A stretch of 17,768 nt of DNA, from positions 1-17,768 of the forward strand of contig CAKTDF010000035.1 in the NCBI GenBank assembly GCA_934541115.1, read 5' to 3'. Positions 1 through 5,795 of the stretch are shown here, in pieces. Within the stretch, counting starts at the first letter, position 1; every line of letters starts with the position of its first letter. The stretch comes from an uncultured Eubacteriales bacterium. GTDB lineage: Bacteria; Bacillota; Clostridia; Oscillospirales; Acutalibacteraceae. The notes below the pieces were generated by a model. It was given only the letters and a program-made list of their open reading frames with translations, was not told the origin of the DNA and ran no database searches. A program made the translations under genes and the position numbers.

Positions 1-252
1 TTTGAGGCAAGGGGACTTTCTCCTCTGGTTTACTGCGTCAATGATGACGCGGGAATGACGCTTGACCTCGCTCTCGGCGGTCTCGGCGTGGGTCTGATTC
101 CGCCCTCCGGTCTGCCCAAAAAGCTGACGCGGGGAATATCTGCTTTGCAAATTGATTCGCCAACGCTGGTTTCGCGCATCGCGTTGGTCTGCAACGGTAA
201 AAAACAATTGCCGGAGCCTGCAAAGCTGTTTTGGTCCCTTGCCGCGGAATAA
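1..252 (+). CDS. LysR-type transcriptional regulator, C-terminal end (partial)
   Basis: The window opens inside this gene; only the last 83 codons are present, read in frame from base 1 to the TAA at 250-252. The segment with LALGGLGVGLIPPSGLP followed by an IALVCN strand resembles the end of the LysR substrate-binding fold, where a 'G-x-G-x-x-L-P' turn precedes the last beta strand and a closing helix. LysR proteins bind DNA through an N-terminal helix-turn-helix that would lie upstream of the window, so neither the effector nor the target can be judged. It ends about 100 bp before the next gene, which has its own promoter-like sequence. The family assignment rests on a short C-terminal tail, so it is moderate; another periplasmic-binding-like fold is possible. 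Confidence 0.6.
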   Translation, partial: FEARGLSPLVYCVNDDAGMTLDLALGGLGVGLIPPSGLPKKLTRGISALQIDSPTLVSRIALVCNGKKQLPEPAKLFWSLAAE

Positions 253-296
253 TTTTTATTGGCTGCGAAAAAACGGCAGTCGGCTTGTTTATATTG

Positions 297-323
297 TTGA
301 CATGAATCAAAGCATGTTAAAAT
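297..323 (+). promoter_or_regulatory. Probable sigma-A promoter for the UPF0145 gene
   Basis: A perfect -35 TTGACA (297-302) is followed 15 bp later by TAAAAT (318-323). The spacing is shorter than the ideal 17 bp. A TATAAT at 333-338 also occurs but lies almost on top of the ribosome site, so it is less likely to be the functional -10. Confidence 0.45.
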
Positions 324-355
324 ACTTTCAGATATAATTTCAGGAGGAATTTATT

Positions 356-679
356 ATGGTATGTTCAACCACCCCGACACTTGAAAATGCCGAAATTGTC
401 CGTTACCTCGGTATCGTTACCGGAGAGGTTGTTTCCGGTGTAGACTTTATCCGTGATTTCGGCGCGTCGATCCGCAATTTTATCGGCGGTCGTTCCTCGG
501 GCTACGAGGAGGAGCTTATCAAAGCGCGGGAGGACGCGCTGAGAGAAATGGAAGACAGAGCAAATCAGCTTGGAGCCAATGCCGTTGTTGGCGTTGACAT
601 TGACTATGAGGTGCTCGGACAGGGAAATATGCTCATGGTTTCGGTCAGCGGAACGGCAGTTGTTGTCCGCGGAAAGTAA
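356..679 (+). CDS. YbjQ/UPF0145 family protein
   Basis: This 107-residue protein matches the YbjQ/UPF0145 pattern: an N-terminal 'YLGIVTGEVVSG' strand, a central glycine-rich region (FIGGRSSGYEEE), a long helix of acidic and basic residues (about 50-75), and the characteristic 'ANAVVGVDIDYE' segment followed by a hydrophobic closing strand (VSVSGTAVVV). Length is normal for the family. Members are small soluble proteins often annotated as putative heavy-metal-binding domains; the biochemical role is not established. The ATG at 356 is preceded by AGGAGG at 342-347, a very strong site, which fixes the start. It appears monocistronic, with a promoter upstream and a hairpin terminator just past the stop. 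Confidence 0.85.
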   Translation: MVCSTTPTLENAEIVRYLGIVTGEVVSGVDFIRDFGASIRNFIGGRSSGYEEELIKAREDALREMEDRANQLGANAVVGVDIDYEVLGQGNMLMVSVSGTAVVVRGK

Positions 680-698
680 AGGTGAGTTAAAAACAAAG

Positions 699-745
699 AG
701 CGGTTGCAGCCGGGGAATCCGGCGGCAGCCGCTTTGCTGTTTTTT
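699..745. terminator. Bidirectional rho-independent terminator
   Basis: Arms 699-713 and 719-733 pair over 15 positions with two G-T pairs and a 5-nt loop. A T-rich tract (734-745) follows on the plus strand, and the minus strand has its own T-run (complement of the A-run near 689-693). It separates the convergent UPF0145 and metallopeptidase genes; the latter's stop codon lies inside the T-tract. Confidence 0.8.
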
Positions 746-1394
746 ATGTCATTTTGAGCTTTTTTCGTGTTGTTCTCCACTCGGGCATGTGTTTTGAAAG
801 GAATGCCTTGAACTCCTTGCCGTGGTCATGGTATTTTATGTGCGCAAGCTCATGCAGAACAACATATTCTATGTAGTCATTGTCCTGCTCTGCAAGTCTC
901 AGGCAGAAAAAGAGCTCTCGCGTTATAAAATTGCATTTTCCCCAATAGCTCTTGACTTTCTTGATTTTCCACGATGAACAGTAAAACTCGGTTTTCTTTT
1001 CCCAAAGCGGAATGAACACAGAAAGCTTTGCGGCAAGGATTATTTCAGCGGTTCTGTCTGCGGAAAGCTCGCCTTTGAGCGCCGCCTCTGCCGCTTTTCG
1101 GTCAAGTGAGTCGGAGTATTTCGGCTCACTCAAAAGCTCTCTGAGCCTTTTTTGCAAGTCAAAAAGCCGTTGTTCTTCGCTCTTTTTCACGGGTGCTTCC
1201 GATGAGCGCACTTTTTGAACGCTGCTTTGGATCCAGTCAAGCTTTTCTTTGATGCAGGACTCAATTTCTTTGCTGCTCATACTCATTGGAGCCGAGACAA
1301 GAACCTTAGCTTCAGGCGATGTTACCCGAATGCGCAGGTTTTTCATTTTCTTTCGTGTAACTTCTATTTTAATTCCGTCAAGTATAAGCTCCAT
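744..1394 (-). CDS. YgjP-like (DUF45) zinc metallopeptidase
   Basis: The 216-residue product carries a zinc-protease signature, HELAH at 181-185 followed by HDHGKEF with a third candidate ligand His191, giving the HExxH...HGxxF arrangement of the YgjP/SprT-like group. An upstream 'SYWGKCN' segment (149-155) corresponds to the SxWGSC strand typical of YgjP-like domains. The N-terminal part (1-60) is a small beta-rich domain ('IKIEVTRKKMKNLRIRV') usual in this family. No signal peptide is visible, so it is presumably cytoplasmic; substrates of these proteins are unknown. GAGAAGG lies just upstream of the ATG (1392-1394), supporting this start. It converges on the UPF0145 gene and shares its terminator. 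Confidence 0.88.
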   Translation of the reverse strand: MELILDGIKIEVTRKKMKNLRIRVTSPEAKVLVSAPMSMSSKEIESCIKEKLDWIQSSVQKVRSSEAPVKKSEEQRLFDLQKRLRELLSEPKYSDSLDRKAAEAALKGELSADRTAEIILAAKLSVFIPLWEKKTEFYCSSWKIKKVKSYWGKCNFITRELFFCLRLAEQDNDYIEYVVLHELAHIKYHDHGKEFKAFLSKHMPEWRTTRKKLKMT

Positions 1395-1523
1395 TTCTTC
1401 ACCTTCTCAATTTGTCTTTTGTCGTAATAGATTCGTCTATGCCCGCAGTCTGCAAAAAGGAGAAATTGCATCTTAGTTACATGATAACAGAATATATGCG
1501 TGTTCTCAAATCATTTCGGAATA

Positions 1524-1553
1524 TTGACAACTTTTTCCTCAATCTGCTATAAT
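1524..1553 (+). promoter_or_regulatory. Sigma-A promoter, extended -10, for the FAD oxidoreductase
   Basis: TTGACA at 1524-1529 and TATAAT at 1548-1553 are separated by 18 bp, and TGC precedes the -10 (extended -10). Both hexamers are perfect consensus, suggesting strong constitutive expression unless repressed. Transcription would begin near 1560, about 43 nt before the start codon. Confidence 0.85.
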
Positions 1554-1602
1554 TATCAAGATAAGGATCCCACGGTTCAATAAAACGTATCAGGAGGAGA
1601 AT

Positions 1603-2931
1603 ATGGGAAAAACAATCATCATTGCGGGTGCGGGTCACGGAGCTCTCGCCGCAGGCGCAATCCTTGCGGAAAAGGGCTTTGACGTGACGGTTTATGAAAA
1701 GAAAAAGGAAAGTGAACTCGGCTACGACTGGACGGATATTTTTGCTCCGGGAGCGCTTGCTGTTGCCGGTATTCCTATGCCGGAAAAGGAGAAGTTTACA
1801 TATAAGGAGAATATGACCTTTTACAGCCCCGACTGCAAAAAAGGTCTTGTTCAGAATGTGCCGGAGGATCAGCTTGAAATTAAAATGGAACGCCGTGATA
1901 TTTATGAATTGCTGGTTTCCCATGCACGCAAGAACGGTGTAAAGTTTGTTTTTGAGTGTGAGGTACTCGGCGCCCTGCTTTTCGGCAGCCGTGTTGTCGG
2001 TATCAGAACAGCCAAAGGGGAGTTCTTCGGCGACCTCGTGATTGACGGGGCAGGAATTGATTCACCTTTGAGAAAAAGTTTGCCGTCCTTCCTTTCGATT
2101 GAAAAAGAGGAGGGTGAGTTCTCGCGCTTTTATGTTTATCGTGCATTTTATAACAAGTCGAGCGACGAGCCTGCAAAGGATCCGTATAAGGTCTATATGC
2201 TGCCGCAGGGCAAGCTTGGAATCGGTTGGGTTGCGAGCGAGGAGGATTTCACGGATGTTCTCATCGGACGCTTTGCTCCGCTGACAGAGAAAGAAATCAA
2301 GCTGAGTCTCGAGGCTATGCAGAAAGAAAATCCGCGCCTCGGAACCGAAGTTAAGCGCGGCGGTCAACTTGTTTCCATTCCTGTCAGACAGCCGCTTGCC
2401 GTCCTTGTTGCAGACGGCTACGCTGCAATAGGGGACAGCGCATTCATGACTGTGCCGATTATAGGTTCCGGCATAGCAAACTCGTTTAAGGCGGCGCGCT
2501 ATCTTGCCGATGCGGTCATTGCAGACAAGGATTGTGCGTTTGATACTCAGTCGCTTTGGAAGTATCAGACCGACTTTTATAAAAAACTCGGCGGCGGACT
2601 CGCAGGGCTTGCATGTGTGAAGCTGCTGCTGACAAAGCTCTTGCCGAAAGAGCTTGACTACATGTTTGCAACCGGCGTTCTCACTGCGAACGATCTTACA
2701 ATAGGTGCGGACTCAACGAGCCTTGTTGCCATGCTTTCCGGAATTGCTCCGGCAGACGTTGCAAACAAGGTGAAAAACGTTGTTGCCGATAAGGTTCTGC
2801 TCAAAAAGATTCTCAACACAGGAAAGCGTATGGCAAAGGTCATGGCTGTTGTTTCGGCAATGCCGAAAAAGCCGACCAAAGCCGCAGTTTCCGCATGGGC
2901 AAAGAAATATGAAAATTGCTTTAAGCTTTAA
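1603..2931 (+). CDS. FAD-dependent oxidoreductase, FixC/geranylgeranyl reductase type
   Basis: The 442-residue protein begins with a Rossmann FAD-binding strand-turn-helix, IIIAGAGHGALAAG (5-18), and a ribose-binding acidic residue near 32 (YEKK). The 'DLVIDGAGIDSPLR' motif (144-157) and 'GDSAF...GSGIANSFKAARYLADA' (277-304) are the internal and C-terminal FAD-contact motifs of the group that includes FixC, ETF dehydrogenases and geranylgeranyl reductases. The last 110 residues form a lysine-rich helical tail. No Fe-S cysteines or membrane segment are seen, so it is likely a soluble flavoprotein; its substrate cannot be predicted. The start has AGGAGG at 1592-1597 and a consensus promoter. 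It stands alone, with tRNA genes downstream on the other strand. Confidence 0.82.
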   Translation: MGKTIIIAGAGHGALAAGAILAEKGFDVTVYEKKKESELGYDWTDIFAPGALAVAGIPMPEKEKFTYKENMTFYSPDCKKGLVQNVPEDQLEIKMERRDIYELLVSHARKNGVKFVFECEVLGALLFGSRVVGIRTAKGEFFGDLVIDGAGIDSPLRKSLPSFLSIEKEEGEFSRFYVYRAFYNKSSDEPAKDPYKVYMLPQGKLGIGWVASEEDFTDVLIGRFAPLTEKEIKLSLEAMQKENPRLGTEVKRGGQLVSIPVRQPLAVLVADGYAAIGDSAFMTVPIIGSGIANSFKAARYLADAVIADKDCAFDTQSLWKYQTDFYKKLGGGLAGLACVKLLLTKLLPKELDYMFATGVLTANDLTIGADSTSLVAMLSGIAPADVANKVKNVVADKVLLKKILNTGKRMAKVMAVVSAMPKKPTKAAVSAWAKKYENCFKL

Positions 2932-2948
2932 TTGAATGTAAATTGTGC

Positions 2949-2977
2949 AGCCGGACAGATTAGGTATCTGTCCGGCT
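2949..2977 (+). terminator. Hairpin after the FAD oxidoreductase gene
   Basis: A perfect 12-bp stem (AGCCGGACAGAT, 2949-2960, with 2966-2977) closes a 5-nt loop 18 nt past the stop codon. No T-run follows directly; a T-rich stretch begins only near 2998. It may be a weak terminator or a 3' stabilising hairpin. Confidence 0.55.
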
Positions 2978-3104
2978 TGGTCGTTGCTGATGCTGCAATT
3001 TTTGTTTGTATTTTGAACCGCTCATTAATAAAAAATGAGAACCGTTTTCCTCCGGTACGGCGTCCAAAAATCGGCAGTTAAAAGAATGCTGAAAGGTGAA
3101 AAGT

Positions 3105-3141
3105 AAAAATCGACAAGCGTCACGCAACGCTTGTCGATTTT
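3105..3141 (-). terminator. Terminator of the four-tRNA operon
   Basis: A perfect 14-bp stem (3106-3119 with 3128-3141, 8-nt loop) begins immediately after the CCA end of tRNA-Gln. Reading the minus strand it is followed by TTTTTACTTTT. This is a classic intrinsic terminator. Confidence 0.93.
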
Positions 3142-3216
3142 TGGCAGGGATGGCAGGACTCGAACCTACGAATGTCGCAGTCAAAGTGCGATGCCTTACC
3201 GCTTGGCTACACCCCT
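3142..3216 (-). tRNA. tRNA-Gln (anticodon TTG)
   Basis: A 75-nt cloverleaf can be folded on the minus strand: acceptor AGGGGTG/CATCCCT, D-arm GCC...GGC, anticodon stem TCGCA/TGCGA with loop CTTTGAC (anticodon TTG), and T-arm GTAGG/CCTGC with TTCGAGT. CCA is encoded. It is the last tRNA of the cluster and abuts the terminator. Confidence 0.95.
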
Positions 3217-3317
3217 GTGTGTTAAAAAGGTACTCACTGCCGGCAAGTGAGGGGAAACCCACATATAAAACTTGACGCCCGCCTCATAAAACACAAAGCA
3301 GACGTTCGGCTTAAAAG

Positions 3318-3394
3318 TGGGGTGGATAATCGGATTCGAACCGATGGCCTCCAGGGCCACAACCTGGCGCTCTAACCAACTGAGCTATACCCAC
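3318..3394 (-). tRNA. tRNA-His (anticodon GTG)
   Basis: A 77-nt cloverleaf with acceptor GTGGGTA/TATCCAC, anticodon stem CCAGG/CCTGG and loop TTGTGGC (anticodon GTG). The discriminator base is C and a G precedes the first base (position 3395), allowing the G-1:C73 pair diagnostic of tRNA-His. CCA is encoded. The spacer to tRNA-Gln is about 100 nt and contains a small hairpin (3233-3251). Confidence 0.95.
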
Positions 3395-3401
3395 CACCTA
3401 A

Positions 3402-3478
3402 TGGCGCGGTTTAAGGGACTCGAACCCCCGGCCTACTGCTTAGAAGGCAGTTGCTCTATCCAGCTGAGCTAAAACCGC
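3402..3478 (-). tRNA. tRNA-Arg (anticodon TCT)
   Basis: A 77-nt cloverleaf with acceptor GCGGTTT/AAACCGC, anticodon stem ACTGC/GCAGT and loop CTTCTAA (anticodon TCT). T-arm and encoded CCA are intact. It decodes AGA/AGG and lies 7 nt before tRNA-His in the transcript. Confidence 0.95.
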
Positions 3479-3493
3479 AGATGGCAAAAAAAA

Positions 3494-3567
3494 TGGAGCG
3501 GGTGATGGGAATCGAACCCACACGACCAGCTTGGAAGGCTGGGATTCTACCATTGAACTACACCCGC
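3494..3567 (-). tRNA. tRNA-Gly (anticodon TCC)
   Basis: A 74-nt cloverleaf with acceptor GCGGGTG/CACCCGC, anticodon stem CCAGC/GCTGG and loop CTTCCAA (anticodon TCC). CCA is encoded. It is the first gene of the tRNA operon, with a consensus promoter about 27 bp upstream. Confidence 0.95.
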
Positions 3568-3593
3568 GTGTACTTTGCCGTACAACGCTCATT

Positions 3594-3622
3594 ATTATAT
3601 TCAATCACACCTCAAAAGTCAA
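3594..3622 (-). promoter_or_regulatory. Sigma-A promoter of the tRNA operon
   Basis: On the minus strand TTGACT (3622-3617) and TATAAT (3599-3594) are separated by exactly 17 bp, just upstream of tRNA-Gly. Near-perfect consensus fits a highly transcribed stable-RNA operon. Confidence 0.93.
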
Positions 3623-3707
3623 TACCTTTTGACAAAAAAATTGAATACAATTCATAAATTTGCAATTCATTTCAAAAATGCATGAAAATAATTTTATTTT
3701 TAAACTT

Positions 3708-3758
3708 TTGCAAACGCAGCAAGCGATTGTTATAATAAACAAGTTGTCTAAGTTGTCT
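3708..3758 (+). promoter_or_regulatory. Promoter and tandem repeat in the leader of the sigma-factor gene
   Basis: TTGCAA (3708-3713), a 17-bp spacer and TATAAT (3731-3736) with a TGT extended -10 form a good promoter. Directly downstream, around the predicted start of transcription, AAGTTGTCT occurs twice in tandem (3741-3749, 3750-3758). The transcript would have a leader of about 200 nt that is very AT-rich and holds no recognisable riboswitch or ORF. Along with the tRNA promoter this accounts for the 375-bp gap at 3568-3942. Confidence 0.6.
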
Positions 3759-3942
3759 GTCATTTTTCAACAAAATACAATTTTTTGTTACAAATTATAC
3801 ATATATTTTTCTATCTTTAGTGAATTTTTTTAACGAAAAATACCGTAATTTTCACAATTTTAAAAACTATATTAAAACATTGTGGTAAAATAACACCATA
3901 AAAATTTAATTTTTAGTTTCATTTAGGGGACGATGATTTAAA

Positions 3943-4482
3943 ATGCACGACATTTCAAAGAAATTATGTGAGAAAATCTGGTACGAATATGAAACACAGC
4001 TCGAAAAGATATGCCGTATACGGCTCAGAGGGCTTGAAAGTGAAGTTGACGATGTTATTTCAGAGGTGTTCACGGCTCTGTGTGTGAAGTTCGAGCGCGA
4101 CGGTGCTCCGGCAAATGCTAAGGCGTGGTTATACGCCACACTCAACAACACTATTAGCCAGAAGATCCGCGATGTCTGCAAAGTGCGTGAAAACATCTCG
4201 TCTGTTTCGCTTGATGAGATTGATCTTCGGTTTACCAACTCAATTTCAACCTCAGCATTTAAAAGCGTCAGTGCAGATGAATTTTGTAAAGTTGTCAAGT
4301 CCGTTATAACGGAGGAAGATTATCAGCTTATCGAGGATTTGTATATTAACGATATCAAGCCCTCAGAAATTGCTGAACGGCTTGGTCTTTCGGAAAATGC
4401 CGTCAGACAGCGTGGCTATCGCATATGTGCAAAGCTGCGCACCAAGCTTGCAGATTACGCTAACCTTTCGGAGCTTTTATAA
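3943..4482 (+). CDS. ECF-like RNA polymerase sigma factor
   Basis: The 179-residue protein has the two-domain layout of group 4 sigma factors. Residues about 10-85 resemble sigma region 2 (a '...EVDDVISEVFTALCVKFER...' helix and 'AKAWLYATLNNTISQKIRD', the usual 'WLxxxxxNxxxdxxR' pattern). Residues about 120-170 form region 4 with a helix-turn-helix, 'KPSEIAERLGLSENAVRQR', that reads the -35 element. No anti-sigma gene, extracytoplasmic domain or transmembrane partner is adjacent, which is unusual for a true ECF factor. The ATG at 3943 has AGGGGA at 3925-3930, 12 nt away; a tiny ATG-ATT-TAA frame at 3933 sits between. Its regulon cannot be deduced from the window. Confidence 0.8.
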   Translation: MHDISKKLCEKIWYEYETQLEKICRIRLRGLESEVDDVISEVFTALCVKFERDGAPANAKAWLYATLNNTISQKIRDVCKVRENISSVSLDEIDLRFTNSISTSAFKSVSADEFCKVVKSVITEEDYQLIEDLYINDIKPSEIAERLGLSENAVRQRGYRICAKLRTKLADYANLSELL

Positions 4483-4849
4483 CCTTAAATTTGCAGGCGC
4501 ATCGGGTCCGGCTTGACCCATTTGCCGCTTTCCGAGTGATTATCGACCCTGTTTGGGGTGTTAAGCGTTATATTTGCGCTGACTGCAAAACAACTTATCT
4601 TAACGTTAAATACAGTGGTTTTGCTCGCATGTGGCAGCGAAAATACACTTGAATGACAACAGACCCGACGTTGAATTCGGTCCGAAAGAATTAAACTCAA
4701 TCAAAACGAAGCATCACCGTATACTGCCGCGCCGAAAATTCACAATGCGTCAATCGGTAAGACCGATTGTGTATTGCGACGGAAAAGTGTGGCGCAGAAT
4801 TTGTATGTATCGGTTAATAGGCATTTTTATAAAAAGTACGAATAACAGC
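4483..4849 (+). other. Region after the sigma-factor gene, possibly decayed coding sequence
   Basis: No convincing gene fills this 367-bp stretch. A plus-strand frame open from 4485 to the TGA at 4650-4652 encodes a basic peptide with a zinc-ribbon-like segment, KRYICADCKTTY, but lacks an ATG at its head and has no ribosome site. After its stop, another frame (about 4675-4845) is open and protein-like but again lacks a start. This alternation of open frames suggests a broken gene, though chance is not excluded. A small hairpin, CAATCGGT (4751-4758) with ACCGATTG (4762-4769), lies inside. Confidence 0.3.
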
Positions 4850-4890
4850 AAAACGCGTGGCAATCAAAAAGCAGATTGCCACGCGTTTTT
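4850..4890. terminator. Strong intrinsic terminator between sigma region and hypB
   Basis: A perfect 16-bp stem (4850-4865 with 4874-4889) with an 8-nt loop is followed by a T5 tract on the plus strand and by TTTT on the minus strand. It sits between the plus-strand sigma region and the 3' end of hypB, so it can serve both directions, with the plus direction stronger. Confidence 0.88.
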
Positions 4891-4976
4891 ACGATTGCTC
4901 AGACTTTATTAGTTGGTATAAAACAGTCAAAAAGGAACATTGAGCAGTAGTACGTTTGCCAACATTTGATCGGACA

Positions 4977-5645
4977 TCAGGCGTTCCATGCGTCGATTTC
5001 TTTTTTGAGCCAATTTGTCCAGTTTTCTATTCCCTCTCCGGTTTTTGCGCTGATAAAATATATTTCGCAATTCTGATTCAGCTTTTTGATGCGTTCAACG
5101 ACTGCATCGTCGTCAAAGTCGAACACGCATTTTGCGTCAATCTTGTTGATAAGAACGCAGTCGCAGATTGAAAACATCAACGGGTATTTGAGCGGTTTGT
5201 CATCGCCCTCGGGAACAGATAATATCATAGCGTTTTTGCTTGCGCCGGTGTCAAATTCCGCAGGGCACACAAGGTTGCCGACATTTTCAAGAACAACAAA
5301 GTCAAATTCGTCGGCATTGAAGTTGTCAAGCCCCTGTTTTGTCATACCTGCGTCCAAGTGACACATGCCGCCGGTATGAAGCTGAATTGACTTTACTCCC
5401 GTTTCGGCAATTGCTTTTGCATCAACTTCGCTGTCAATGTCAGCCTCCATTACGCCAATCTTATATTCGTTCTTCAGCGCGGAAATGGTTTTCTTCAACG
5501 TGGTTGTTTTTCCGCTGCCCGGAGACGACATGAGGTTGAGCAGAAAGGTTTTGTCTTTTTTCAACTTCTCCCTTAATTTGTCAGCCTCTCTGCCGTTGTT
5601 TTCAAAAACAGAATGTTTTATTTCAATTACTTTGTAGTCGCTCAT
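4977..5645 (-). CDS. hypB: Hydrogenase/urease nickel incorporation GTPase HypB
   Basis: The 222-residue SIMIBI-class GTPase shows a P-loop SPGSGKTT (41-48), a GMCHLD metal-binding site (Cys95, His96), the family hallmark ENVGNLVCPAEFD (120-132, Cys127) and the NKID guanine motif (167-170). HypB hydrolyses GTP to drive nickel delivery, with HypA, to the large subunit of [NiFe] hydrogenases or to other nickel enzymes. The N-terminal CxxCGC nickel site and His-rich stretch of some HypB proteins are absent, so only the G-domain metal site remains. The start chosen (ATG 5643-5645) follows AAAGAGGTG; an in-frame extension to 5723 runs back through the promoter and is discarded. It diverges from the flavoprotein-hypA operon and has its own promoter. 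Confidence 0.95.
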   Translation of the reverse strand: MSDYKVIEIKHSVFENNGREADKLREKLKKDKTFLLNLMSSPGSGKTTTLKKTISALKNEYKIGVMEADIDSEVDAKAIAETGVKSIQLHTGGMCHLDAGMTKQGLDNFNADEFDFVVLENVGNLVCPAEFDTGASKNAMILSVPEGDDKPLKYPLMFSICDCVLINKIDAKCVFDFDDDAVVERIKKLNQNCEIYFISAKTGEGIENWTNWLKKEIDAWNA

Positions 5646-5679
5646 TTTGGCACCTCTTTGCTTGATATTTTGCTGTATT

Positions 5680-5708
5680 ATTGTATCATTTGAGGCTTGC
5701 TTAGTCAA
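5680..5708 (-). promoter_or_regulatory. hypB promoter
   Basis: On the minus strand TTGACT (5708-5703) and TACAAT (5685-5680) are separated by 17 bp. The leader is about 30 nt. Its -35 box lies only 22 bp from the -35 of the divergent operon. Confidence 0.85.
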
Positions 5709-5730
5709 TACGGAAAGCAACAAATGTCGA

Positions 5731-5759
5731 TTGACTTTGTTTGACAGATGGTGTAGAAT
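5731..5759 (+). promoter_or_regulatory. Promoter of the flavoprotein-hypA operon
   Basis: TTGACT (5731-5736), 17-bp spacer, TAGAAT (5754-5759). A second -35-like TTGACA at 5741-5746 has no good partner. The 22 bp between the two divergent -35 boxes would let one regulator control both directions. Confidence 0.75.
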
Positions 5760-5795
5760 AAAATTGAATCAGCGGTACTTAAGGAGGATTGTGTT

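Noticed and set aside
2960..3262. Minus-strand open frame of 100 codons across the tRNA-Gln gene
   Set aside because: It runs through a well-formed tRNA, its terminator and a hairpin, and has no ribosome site; it is a by-product of those structures.
3451..3657. Plus-strand open frame of 68 codons
   Set aside because: It is antisense to tRNA-Arg and tRNA-Gly and their promoter; the peptide is the familiar false ORF produced by tRNA genes.
3759..3942. Riboswitch in the AT-rich leader of the sigma-factor gene
   Set aside because: No known riboswitch core or stable multi-helix fold could be recognised by eye.
4631..4912. Plus-strand 93-codon frame after the sigma-factor gene
   Set aside because: It lacks a ribosome site and reads straight through the 16-bp terminator hairpin at 4850-4890.
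5703..5736. AGTCAAT/ATTGACT inverted repeat between hypB and the flavoprotein gene as an operator
   Set aside because: The arms are simply the two divergent -35 boxes, which are expected to be complementary.
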